Assembly: GCA_964539665.1 (NCBI GenBank)
Contig: CAZIKB010000134.1
Span: 1-16,196, forward strand
DNA: 16,196 nucleotides
Direction of reading: 5' to 3'
Source: CAZIKB01 sp964539665
GTDB lineage: Bacteria; Zhuqueibacterota; Zhuqueibacteria; Oceanimicrobiales; Oceanimicrobiaceae
Shown: positions 9,101 to 14,987 of the stretch, piece after piece
Layout of the letters: every line of letters starts with the position of its first letter
How positions within the stretch are numbered: the first letter of the stretch is position 1
Made by a program: the position numbers and the translations under genes
The notes under the pieces: generated by a model
What the model was told of the DNA's origin: nothing
Seen by the model: only the letters and a program-made list of their open reading frames with translations
The model's database searches: none

Positions 9101-9431
9101 TTACAAGAGCCTGTTCTCCCTCATAGGTTTTTCGAGTCGGCAGACCGCCTTGTAATGTCATGGTGTAAACTTCAGTTGGACCTTCATACTGAGCTGAAAA
9201 CGCCAAAATGCTGCCATCCGGTGAAATGGCCGGGTGGGATTCAACGCCATGATGAGTAGTTAACCGCAGCGCCATTCCGCCTTTAGCGCTTACTCGCCAC
9301 AAGTCCCCTTCAGAAGTAAAAACGATGGTTTCTCCATGAATCGCTGGAAAACGATAGTAGCCAGGTTGAGTCTGGGCTTGAATTAATAAAGGTAAAATTA
9401 AAAACAGCAATGAGATTAAAATTCGTTTCAT
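6138..9431 (-). CDS. Secreted tricorn-like protease (S41 family) with beta-propellers and PDZ
   Basis: The 1097-residue product begins with a signal peptide (MKRILISLLFLILPLLIQAQ), so it acts outside the cytoplasm. Many TolB/WD40-like blades (repeated SPDGK-type motifs) fill about 25-690. They are interrupted by a highly charged Lys/Glu linker around 544-565. A tricorn core domain follows, then a PDZ domain (about 770-860) and the S41 catalytic domain. By match to Thermoplasma tricorn the catalytic residues are His747 (in STLH), Ser973 (in TASDGE) and Glu1031 (in IEGHGVDPDI). The residue matching the assisting Ser745 of tricorn appears to be Leu746. Tricorn enzymes degrade oligopeptides, so this one probably processes peptides in the periplasm or at the cell surface. 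AAGGAG lies just upstream of the ATG. The product lacks a T9SS sorting tail. It is 159 bases downstream of the next gene on the same strand. Confidence 0.92.
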   Translation of the reverse strand: MKRILISLLFLILPLLIQAQTQPGYYRFPAIHGETIVFTSEGDLWRVSAKGGMALRLTTHHGVESHPAISPDGSILAFSAQYEGPTEVYTMTLQGGLPTRKTYEGEQALVIGWTPDGKILYSTRHYSTLPNTQLAAIHPQSNEPAMIPLSQASEGVFEPTGKTIFFTRLPFQGSRTKRYVGGTAQNLWKFTQGEPEALPLTGDYPGTSKEPMCWNGRVYFVSDRNGTMNLWSMNEQGGALRQHTSHKGWDIQSPDLHQGRIVYQLGADLHLFDISTEQNQLLAITLVSDFDQTRENWVKKPMEYLTSVHLSPKGDRIVMTSRGRVFVAPAKQGRLVEATRKNGVRYRNARFLPDGKSLITLSDETGELEFWKIPADGVGKAENLTRDGKVLRFAGIPSPDGKRLAYTDKDQQLWIYEFASKKSILIAVSQSGNFFHLNWSPDSQWLAYVASADNENAQIMLYSLKDGGITTLTSDRVDSYNPAWSADGKWLYFLSDRHFQSLVRSPWGPRQPEPFYDKTTKIYMADLTKQQRSPFKPVDELYVAEKEEPEKEQNKDKSKKDNSTEVVEVKIDLTGIQKRIMEVPVPPGSYSDLSVNKKRLFWVESETSLDRKQKLVTLDIDNKNEKPKSLVEGLRDYELSLDGNKVMVRKGQDLYVIDASASAPAKLDKNKVNLNNWMFAVDTREEWRQMFVDAWRLERDYFYDRNLHGVDWQGLLKKHLPLVERVADRAELNDLIAQLVGELSTLHIFVRGGDHREGEDQISLASLGATLIRDENAGGYRIDHIYQSEPDYIERLAPLARPENNINEGDVIVAINGVPILSVAHPRILLKNQAGQQVLLQVKSTPSGKPFNVVVKPISSQQETNLRYDEWEYTRRLEVDEMGKGEIGYVHLRAMGGNNYSEWVRNFYPVFNRKGLIVDVRHNRGGNIDSWILEKLLRKAWFYWQPRVGQPTWNMQYAFRGHMVVLCNARTASDGEAFAEGFKRLDLGKVIGARTWGGEIWLSMNNRLVDRGIASAAQTGVYGPEGEWLIEGHGVDPDIILDNLPHATFNGEDTQLKAAIEYLQKKIKQEPVAVPPAPPYPDKSFDYEKATNGKVQN

Positions 9432-9481
9432 TTTGAGCTCCTTATGAGAAATTATAAAATTATTTACTTAAAAGCCTCCTG

Positions 9482-9559
9482 GACGCTGACCTTTTTTCAA
9501 AAGGTTAGTGTCTTTTTTCGCCGAACAAACGCTAACCTGCTTGAAGAAGGTCAGCGTTT
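9482..9559. repeat. Four-armed inverted repeat between two secreted-protein genes
   Basis: Four arms share a core like CGCTRACCTT. GACGCTGACCTTTT (9482-9495) pairs with 9499-9512 in a 14-bp stem. AAACGCTAACCT (9527-9538) pairs with 9548-9559 in a 12-bp stem with one imperfect pair. The outer arms can also pair with each other, and so can the inner arms. On the plus strand the first stem has only G-U irregularities and is followed by six T (9513-9518), which looks like an intrinsic terminator pointing away from both flanking genes. The second stem is best as minus-strand RNA. It lies between the stop of the Asp-box protein gene and the tricorn-like start, so it could terminate or process that transcript. 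Confidence 0.6.
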
Positions 9560-9590
9560 CCTAAAAGTCACAAGAAAATTGAAATCACAT

Positions 9591-12551
9591 TCATTCATTT
9601 AGTATTGGATCTTCACGAACGGTGATTTTTTCAGTGTATGTTTTTCCATCAACGGTCAATCTAACCAGATACTCACCTGGTGCGGCCTGTGCGCCCTGCA
9701 GACCACGGAAAAAAGACCTTCTGAACATACTTAAGTTACCGAACTGATCTCGTAGTTTCTCAAATATTCGGATGATTACATTTTCATTATCTGCCTTTTT
9801 TAGATCATTTTTGACCTGTTTAATGGTTTCCTTCTGAGCATTTGTAAGTCTCGGCAGATTGTCAATCCTCGCAATCGCAGTTTCTATTCCCTGGATAAAC
9901 TGCTGTCTTTGTTTTGGAGTGGCATCATATCTTAAATCCCACAGCGCTCTGTTTATACCTGGCTCATTCGGTCCAATCATGGTTCGCTTATTTTTTCCGG
10001 TGATGTCTGAAATCTCAATCATAACCTCTGCTTTGGGTCTGGATTTCAGATAATAATTTATTAGCCCACCATTGATTAGTTTGGACCTGACAATATTCTC
10101 TCGCATTGGAATATAGGGCGGATTCTCGCCTGCAAAAAACATATGTCCACGTACGCCACCGCGAGTTGCATCTTCCCAGATTGTGACAGGTCGATTCTTG
10201 AAAATATACGCCTGCGAATCGAGTATTTCCTGAGTCAACTGCTGCAGGGGGGTGATGTCGTCCAGAATCCAGAGACTGCGGCCATGTGTCCCGGCAATGA
10301 GATCGCCATCACGAGGGTGAATGACTAAATCGTGAATGGCAACGGTCGGAAAATTATTCATTAGACGCGTCCAGGTTCCACCAGCATTTAATGACACAAA
10401 ACAGGCAAATTCAGAACCTGCGAACAGAAGATTTTTATTTTTCAGATCTTCTTTGATGACGTACATACTGTGTCCATCCGGAATGTTATGCGAAATCCTT
10501 GTCCACGTCTTGCCAGAATCAGTCGTTTTGTAAATCCAGGTAGAGAAATCAGCACTGCGGTGACCATCGAAAGTCAGGTAACAAGTACCTTCATCAAAAT
10601 GGGAAGCTTCGACGCTGCTCACCCAAATGCCTTCCGGCACACCAGAAATGTTTTCCCTGACATTGGTCCAGGTGACGCCGCCATTACGGGTGATCTGGAC
10701 GTTGCCGTCGTCAGTGCCAACCCATACCAGTGCAGGCGTCAGCGGCGACTCGGAAAAAGCAGTGATTGCGCAATGAGTTTCCGCACCAGAAGCGTCACGG
10801 GTTAAACCACCCGTGTCCCTGCTTGTTTTAAGCGAATCGTTTGTGGATAAATCCGGGCTGATTATCTGCCAGTGATAACCGCCATCAACCGTTTTGAAAA
10901 GATGATTTCCACCTAAATAAAGCGTTTGTGGACTGTGTGAAGACATGACCAGCGGCGCCCGCCAGTTGAAACGGAACTGCTCAGGCAGTCTTCTGTTTGA
11001 ACTGGAGTCTGTATCCTTAACGTATTCATGGTAATTAACAATGTTTTCAGGATTTGGGCGGGTAGATTCAACCCGGCGGGTTTTGGCATTGTATCGACGA
11101 AAACTACCGCCTTCAGCCTCCGTATAGGCCTTGCGCCAGTCATTGGGATCAATCTGGATAAACATACCGTCTCCCCAGTGCAGTTTCCACCAGCTATCGT
11201 TTAGAATACCCCTGACGTCTTTACTGAAGCTCGGCCCGCCCCAGGTGCCATTATCCTGGGTGCCGCCATAAACATAATATGGCTCCCGCATATCCACTCC
11301 GATGGCATAGAATTGACCTACCGGCAGATTATCAAATAACAAAAAGGTTTTTCCGTGATCATAGGTTAACGTTAAGCCCTTATCTTTACCGAGATAGTAA
11401 CGGTCTTTATTGGTAGGATGTACCCACAAGGCGTGGAAATCAAGTCCGCCTTCGAATTCGAGTCCACCAGCCCGGAATGTTTCACCGCCGTCATCCGATA
11501 GCCTGATGGTAGTAGTCATGACATAAATCCTCTGGTCATCAAGAGGATTTATGCGAATCTGGCTGTAATAAAATGGCCGGTTATTATAGCGGTTTACGAA
11601 TTTCCAGCTTTCGCCGCCGTCCTCTGAGCGGTAGATACCTGTGCCGAGCCGGTCCATGTTGTAATAATCTGGATTATCCTCACCGGGTTGAAAGCCGTGC
11701 TCAACTATCGCCATGATAATTTTGGAATTCTTTCTGTAAATATCAAGACCGATTCTGCCGGTATCGCCCGTGGGCAAGCCGTTGGTTAATTTCACCCATG
11801 AATTGCCGCCATCCGTGGTTTTAAAAATGCCGCCATTGGGACCGCCGCTGTCAAAGCGGTAGGGTTTGCGGAGACGCTGGTAAAAAGCCACATACAATGT
11901 ATTCGGATTATTCGAATCTATTACCAAATCGATGGCGCCGGTTTTGCCATCATCAGGTAAACCGTTAGTAAGTTTGATCCAGGTTTTGCCGCCGTCTGTG
12001 GTTTTGAATAAGCCGCGGTCACCGGTATAACCCCAGAGCAGTCCAATTGCCGCCACGTAAACAATATCCTGGTCAGTCGGATGAGTTATGACGCGGGCAA
12101 TCTGATAGGTATCCTTCAAGCCCATGTGCACAAATGTTTTGCCGCCGTCCGTGGTTTTGTAAATGCCATCCCCCCAGGCGACACTGTTTCGATTATTGGC
12201 CTCGCCCGTACCTACCCAGACAATGTTGGGATTTTTCTGAAAGATGGCGATATCTCCGATTGATGCGCTGCCATAATCATCAAAAATCGGTTGCCAGGTT
12301 GTACCGGCGTTCACCGACTTCCAGACACCGCCCGAAGCAGAGGCAACGATTACATGGCTAAAGTCATTTTCAAGAGCTTCCACATCGACGATACGTCCGG
12401 AGAAATTGGCCGGACCGATGCTCCGCCACTTCATTTCTTTGAGAAGATTATCTTCGAGGGATTGCGCAGTAGCAACGGTTGAGAGATGTAGAAAGATTAT
12501 TTGTGTGAGTAATCCAAAAACAGCGAGTTTGAGTCTATTCTGGTTGGACAT
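9591..12551 (-). CDS. Secreted VPS10/sortilin-like Asp-box beta-propeller protein
   Basis: The 986-residue product has a signal peptide ending around residue 30 (VATAQ). It then carries about eleven Asp-box (BNR) motifs of the type S/T-x-D-G-G-x-T/S-W. The first lie at about 79-86, 133-140, 184-191, 245-252 and 309-316, and others run to about residue 750 (for example TTDSGKTW and SLNAGGTW). Such motifs mark beta-propellers of the sortilin/VPS10 and sialidase-like fold. The motif GTHGRSLWILDD closes the propeller. The C-terminal part (about 840-986) looks like a beta-sandwich with a charged helical insert and has no T9SS tail. Proteins like this are often annotated as glycosyl hydrolases, but the sequence shows no hydrolase active site that I can name. 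GGAGGAAG precedes the ATG. Binding or scaffolding of peptides or glycans is the safest guess. Confidence 0.85.
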   Translation of the reverse strand: MSNQNRLKLAVFGLLTQIIFLHLSTVATAQSLEDNLLKEMKWRSIGPANFSGRIVDVEALENDFSHVIVASASGGVWKSVNAGTTWQPIFDDYGSASIGDIAIFQKNPNIVWVGTGEANNRNSVAWGDGIYKTTDGGKTFVHMGLKDTYQIARVITHPTDQDIVYVAAIGLLWGYTGDRGLFKTTDGGKTWIKLTNGLPDDGKTGAIDLVIDSNNPNTLYVAFYQRLRKPYRFDSGGPNGGIFKTTDGGNSWVKLTNGLPTGDTGRIGLDIYRKNSKIIMAIVEHGFQPGEDNPDYYNMDRLGTGIYRSEDGGESWKFVNRYNNRPFYYSQIRINPLDDQRIYVMTTTIRLSDDGGETFRAGGLEFEGGLDFHALWVHPTNKDRYYLGKDKGLTLTYDHGKTFLLFDNLPVGQFYAIGVDMREPYYVYGGTQDNGTWGGPSFSKDVRGILNDSWWKLHWGDGMFIQIDPNDWRKAYTEAEGGSFRRYNAKTRRVESTRPNPENIVNYHEYVKDTDSSSNRRLPEQFRFNWRAPLVMSSHSPQTLYLGGNHLFKTVDGGYHWQIISPDLSTNDSLKTSRDTGGLTRDASGAETHCAITAFSESPLTPALVWVGTDDGNVQITRNGGVTWTNVRENISGVPEGIWVSSVEASHFDEGTCYLTFDGHRSADFSTWIYKTTDSGKTWTRISHNIPDGHSMYVIKEDLKNKNLLFAGSEFACFVSLNAGGTWTRLMNNFPTVAIHDLVIHPRDGDLIAGTHGRSLWILDDITPLQQLTQEILDSQAYIFKNRPVTIWEDATRGGVRGHMFFAGENPPYIPMRENIVRSKLINGGLINYYLKSRPKAEVMIEISDITGKNKRTMIGPNEPGINRALWDLRYDATPKQRQQFIQGIETAIARIDNLPRLTNAQKETIKQVKNDLKKADNENVIIRIFEKLRDQFGNLSMFRRSFFRGLQGAQAAPGEYLVRLTVDGKTYTEKITVREDPILNE

Positions 12552-12622
12552 GGTTTTTTCTTCCTCCGATTATAATATGAAGCCTCTCGGCTAAAATGAA
12601 GCTCTTGTTTATTTCTAAATCC

Positions 12623-12856
12623 TTAGGATAATTGATTCCATTCTTTAAGAGTGATTTCGCGACCGATTATTTCTTCAACTTCTCGAATCATCATACGTAA
12701 TTGAGCTGTAGAATACTCATTATTTGAAGGTATGGCTAAACGGTACTGTTCAAAGAGCATTAACTGGTGACGGGTTCCAGAATAAGGGCCTTTGAAGCCG
12801 ATTTTCCGCAAACGTCTAATGAAATCACGACGCTTACACGGTGTCCATCGGCTCAA
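12623..12856 (-). CDS. hicA: HicA-family toxin (mRNA interferase fold)
   Basis: HicA toxins are small dsRBD-fold ribonucleases that cut mRNA and are neutralised by HicB. The 77-residue product has the conserved catalytic His in GTRH (His30), preceded by the usual basic helix (KRRDFIRRLRKIGF) and followed by strand and helix elements of the HicA fold. The start is a TTG at 12854-12856, 20 bases inside the upstream hicB gene, so the genes overlap by 23 bases and are translationally coupled. The antitoxin gene comes first, the reverse of the classic E. coli hicAB order but common in this subfamily. AT-rich flanks and repeated neighbouring DNA suggest acquisition by transfer. Confidence 0.82.
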   Translation of the reverse strand: MSRWTPCKRRDFIRRLRKIGFKGPYSGTRHQLMLFEQYRLAIPSNNEYSTAQLRMMIREVEEIIGREITLKEWNQLS

Positions 12857-13106
12857 GTTTCGGCTCCTTGTTCAGGTCTATTCCAGCAATTACAGGTAAG
12901 GTATGGCCTAGTTTAAGACCAACTAAAATCCAATCTTCCAGAGTCGAACGTAATTCATTTTGAGATTCCCGTAAAGTCGAACCAAATGCTATAACTCCTT
13001 TGCAGGGTGGAATCCTTCCACAAAATGTCCCATCCTCCAGCTTATCATAGACAGCTTCTGATATGGCTTGTTCTAAATAATCGCTTAAAATGTATTTTAC
13101 AGTCAT
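12834..13106 (-). CDS. hicB: HicB-family antitoxin
   Basis: HicB proteins bind and inhibit HicA and repress their own promoter. The 90-residue product has the HicB RNase H-like fold, with the typical GTFCGRIPPCKGVIAFG core (26-42) followed by an amphipathic helix with the family pattern of a Glu-rich turn (RESQNELRSTLEDW). No separate C-terminal DNA-binding domain is evident; the short tail (NKEPKLEPMDTV) leads into the overlapping hicA. GGAGCAG lies just upstream of the ATG at 13106. The first 18 codons and the promoter are repeated almost exactly at 14038-14171. Confidence 0.82.
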   Translation of the reverse strand: MTVKYILSDYLEQAISEAVYDKLEDGTFCGRIPPCKGVIAFGSTLRESQNELRSTLEDWILVGLKLGHTLPVIAGIDLNKEPKLEPMDTV

Positions 13107-13187
13107 TTTACTGCTCCAAATAATTCATACAGAATAATTACAATTTAATGTTCAGTAAAACAAAACGCAATAATATTTTTTTGATTA
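13053..13187. repeat. 135-base repeat, copy 1: hicB 5' end and promoter
   Basis: This block matches 14038-14171 with three substitutions and one T indel, about 97% identity. It covers the first 18 codons of hicB and about 80 bases upstream. Beyond 13187 the two loci still look distantly related (a GAGAGGTATAAT or CAGGGACTATAAT stretch followed by ATGCTT), but they have diverged strongly. Confidence 0.9.
13128..13157. promoter_or_regulatory. Candidate HicB operator and promoter
   Basis: TACAGAA (13128-13134) and TTCAGTA (13151-13157) form an imperfect inverted repeat with 16 bases between them. It overlaps a possible minus-strand promoter, TTTACT then 17 bases then TATTCT. Both half-sites are kept unchanged in the second copy (14113-14119 and 14136-14142). 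HicB autorepression is known for the family; the operator assignment is inference. Confidence 0.35.
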
Positions 13188-13326
13188 ATTGGGGAGAGGT
13201 ATAATTTCAATTATGCTTCAGACAAATCAGGTTTAAAAGATTTCAATTTGAATGTAATTTATATCTTGATATTTAAATAAGAAATGAATAACTTTTATCT
13301 AATAATATTAAATGATGGTATAGAAA

Positions 13327-13578
13327 ATGACACCTATAAATATTCAAATCTCTATTCCCTTTGATTCATTAATAGAATCAGTCAAAAATCTAAACATCAG
13401 AGAAAAACGTCAGCTTTGGGAAATGATAGAAGAGCAACTGAGTCAATCTGAAGAAGAACAACTTGAAGGCGACCCTTTAATTAGTAAACAAATTTCTGAT
13501 GCAAGGGAAGCTTATAAGAGCGGAGACTATCAGACTCTGGATGATTATATGGCTCAACGTAAGGAGAAGAAAAGGTGA
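13327..13578 (+). CDS. Antitoxin of a RelE/ParE-type toxin-antitoxin pair
   Basis: This 83-residue acidic protein matches the general pattern of the antitoxins that precede RelE/ParE toxins. It has a short N-terminal beta segment (NIQISIPF), a helix (REKRQLWEMIEEQL) and an acidic, extended C-terminal half (DYQTLDDYMAQRKEKKR) suited to wrapping the toxin. The exact family is not recognised with confidence and no clear DNA-binding motif is visible. The gene ends in GTGA, overlapping the toxin start by 4 bases, so the two are translationally coupled. The start codon has only a weak Shine-Dalgarno. Confidence 0.7.
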   Translation: MTPINIQISIPFDSLIESVKNLNIREKRQLWEMIEEQLSQSEEEQLEGDPLISKQISDAREAYKSGDYQTLDDYMAQRKEKKR

Positions 13579-13835
13579 CTTTTCAGGTCATAGTACCAAA
13601 GCCTGTGCAAAAACAATTAGACAAACTTTCTGATAAAGAATGTGACCGTATTATTGCTAAAATAATCTCGCTTAAGGAGAATCCAAGGCCACAAGGATGT
13701 GTGAAATTAAAAGGCCACAAAGACGAATTCCGTATTCGAGTTGGTTCCTATCGTATTCGATACTCAGTAGATTATGAAAGGTATCACATAATTCTATTGC
13801 ACTGTATGCACAGAAAAGATATTTATCGTAAGTAA
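13575..13835 (+). CDS. RelE/ParE-superfamily toxin
   Basis: The 86-residue basic protein has the RelE/ParE fold: N-terminal strand and helices, then the core KLKGHKDEFRIRVGSYRIRY (44-63), and a C-terminal HRKDIYRK. Proteins with the C-terminal HRKDIYR are generally RelE-like, which cut mRNA in the ribosome, but ParE-type gyrase poisoning cannot be excluded. The start is GTG at 13575 with AAGGAG eight bases upstream. It overlaps the antitoxin stop by 4 bases. The stop lies only 6 bases from the stop of a convergent T9SS-protein remnant at 13842. Confidence 0.85.
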   Translation: MTFQVIVPKPVQKQLDKLSDKECDRIIAKIISLKENPRPQGCVKLKGHKDEFRIRVGSYRIRYSVDYERYHIILLHCMHRKDIYRK

Positions 13836-13841
13836 TCAATA

Positions 13842-13937
13842 CTAATGTATCAAAAGCATCTTTTTAATATCAACAAAACTTCCAGCCAGGATTTCATAAA
13901 TATAGATACCAGTCGCGACAGGTTGTCCGGCGTCATC
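13842..13937 (-). CDS. 3' end of a T9SS-sorted protein gene, cut by the gap
   Basis: On the minus strand the last 31 codons of a T9SS type A sorting domain are readable (ending GSFVDIKKMLLIH), with the stop at 13842-13844. The sequence matches residues 347-376 of the full T9SS protein at 14988-16121. The coding DNA is identical except for one base within 13855-13937 and a changed final part. The rest of the gene lies in or beyond the run of N, so it is unknown whether this is a complete gene or a solitary tail. Confidence 0.8.
   Translation of the reverse strand, partial: DDAGQPVATGIYIYEILAGSFVDIKKMLLIH
13855..13937. repeat. 83-base repeat, copy 1: T9SS sorting tail
   Basis: Matches 15001-15083 at 82 of 83 bases. 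It encodes the last beta strands of a T9SS sorting domain and stops abruptly at the assembly gap. Confidence 0.92.
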
Positions 13938-14037
13938 NNNNNNNNNNNNNNNNNNNNNNNNNNNNNNNNNNNNNNNNNNNNNNNNNNNNNNNNNNNNNNN
14001 NNNNNNNNNNNNNNNNNNNNNNNNNNNNNNNNNNNNN
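13938..14037. other. Assembly gap of 100 N
   Basis: Exactly 100 N, the conventional placeholder for a gap of unknown length. Both sides end inside sequence that is repeated elsewhere in the window, which explains why the assembly broke here. The order and distance of the flanking contigs are therefore less certain than the rest of the window. Confidence 0.99.
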
Positions 14038-14091
14038 AGCTTCTGATATGGCTTGTTCTAAATAATCGCTTAAAATGTATTTTACAGTCAT
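14038..14091 (-). CDS. hicB: 5' end of a second hicB gene, cut by the gap
   Basis: From an ATG at 14089-14091, 18 codons run into the gap. They encode the same 18 residues (MTVKYILSDYLEQAISEA) as the complete hicB at 13106. The same GGAGC ribosome binding site lies upstream. Whether a full hicB and a second hicA follow inside the gap cannot be seen. Confidence 0.75.
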
Positions 14092-14171
14092 TATACTGCT
14101 CCAAATAATTCATACAGAATAATTGCAATTTAATGTTCAGTAAAACAAAACGCAATGATATTTTTTGATTA
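14038..14171. repeat. 134-base repeat, copy 2: hicB 5' end and promoter
   Basis: Second copy of the block at 13053-13187, differing by three substitutions and one base of length. The differences argue against a simple assembly duplication of one locus, though strain variation could also produce them. Confidence 0.9.
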
Positions 14172-14318
14172 GATTGAGCAGGGACTATAATCCCTGTCAT
14201 GCTTTTGAACAATTGTAGTAAATGTTAAATCCAATTTCTTTCTCTTGCATATTCTGTATGCATTTCGTACTTTCTCAATAGTATTTATATAAAATTTAAA
14301 AGAAATTAGAGGTGAACA

Positions 14319-14546
14319 ATGGTAAGATTAACTGTTCCTATACCTGGCGAATTAAAGACAGAAATGGATAGGCATCCTGAAATAAATTGGTCAGAAATAG
14401 CCAAGGAAGCCATTTATGATAAATTAATTCTGCTTAAAAAAATGGATGCGCTACTTGAAACCAGTACATTAACCGAAGAAGATGCTCTTGAATTAGGAAA
14501 ATTAATTAACAAAAAAGTTGCTAATAAATATAAAGAGATGATATAA
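14319..14546 (+). CDS. VapB-like ribbon-helix-helix antitoxin
   Basis: The 75-residue protein opens with a beta strand and helix typical of ribbon-helix-helix antitoxins (MVRLTVPIPGELKTEMDRHP, then WSEIAKEAIYDKL). A C-terminal arm presumably blocks the toxin (LTEEDALELGKLINKK). AGAGGTGA at 14307-14314 is a good ribosome binding site. The stop TAA is followed immediately by the TTG start of the PIN-domain toxin, so they form one coupled operon. VapB-type antitoxins usually repress their own promoter. Confidence 0.82.
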   Translation: MVRLTVPIPGELKTEMDRHPEINWSEIAKEAIYDKLILLKKMDALLETSTLTEEDALELGKLINKKVANKYKEMI

Positions 14547-14954
14547 TTGGAACTGGTTATTGATGCTAACATTCTTTTTGCTGCGCTTATAAAAGAAAGT
14601 AAGACCCGCCATCTTTTACTCACCAAAAAGTGGATATTTTATGTGCCTGAATTTGTTTTGGAAGAAATATATAAGCACCTTGACATTTTATTAGAAAAAA
14701 CGAAACTTTCAGAAAATACACTTAAAAACTTGCTTGATGAGCTAATTATAAAAAGTCATATAAAAATAGTATCATTTGATGAGTTTAGAGAATTTTTTCA
14801 AAAAGCATAGAATATATCCCCTGATCCCGACGATACACATTATTTCGCTTTGGCCTTAAAACTCCAGTGCTCACTCTGGTCAAATGACAAAGGACTAAAA
14901 AAACAAAAAGCCATTAAAGTATATACGACTGAAGAAATTTTACATTTTGATTAG
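14547..14954 (+). pseudogene. PIN-domain (VapC-type) toxin interrupted by an in-frame amber codon
   Basis: PIN toxins are metal-dependent ribonucleases with three or four acidic residues. From the TTG at 14547 the frame reads 87 residues to TAG at 14808-14810. It then continues in the same phase for another 47 codons, with unmistakable PIN sequence (PDPDDTHYFALALKL and SLWSNDKGLK), to a stop at 14952-14954. A read-through product would be 135 residues, normal for the PIN family of putative toxins. Likely metal ligands are Asp6 (VIDAN), Glu39 or Glu40 (LEEIYKH), Asp96 and Asp114. The last two lie after the amber codon, so the short product should be inactive. A point mutation of a CAG, AAG or GAG codon is the simplest cause; sequencing error or suppression are alternatives. 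Confidence 0.85.
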
Positions 14955-14987
14955 GTGAACTATAGAATTCTGCACCAGTCATTTGAG

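Noticed and set aside
9451..9456. TATAAT-like -10 box upstream of the tricorn-like gene
   Set aside because: No acceptable -35 element at a suitable distance; in AT-rich DNA it is not convincing.
12570..12575. TATAAT upstream of the Asp-box protein gene
   Set aside because: A transcript from it would start at or within the ribosome binding site, so it is probably chance.
13327..13835. HicAB-like or HigBA identity for this pair
   Set aside because: The toxin clearly has RelE/ParE core and C-terminal motifs, and no helix-turn-helix antitoxin is present.
13850..14212. Open frame spanning the N run
   Set aside because: It exists only because N is read through; the real coding phase on the left is the T9SS tail and on the right the hicB start.
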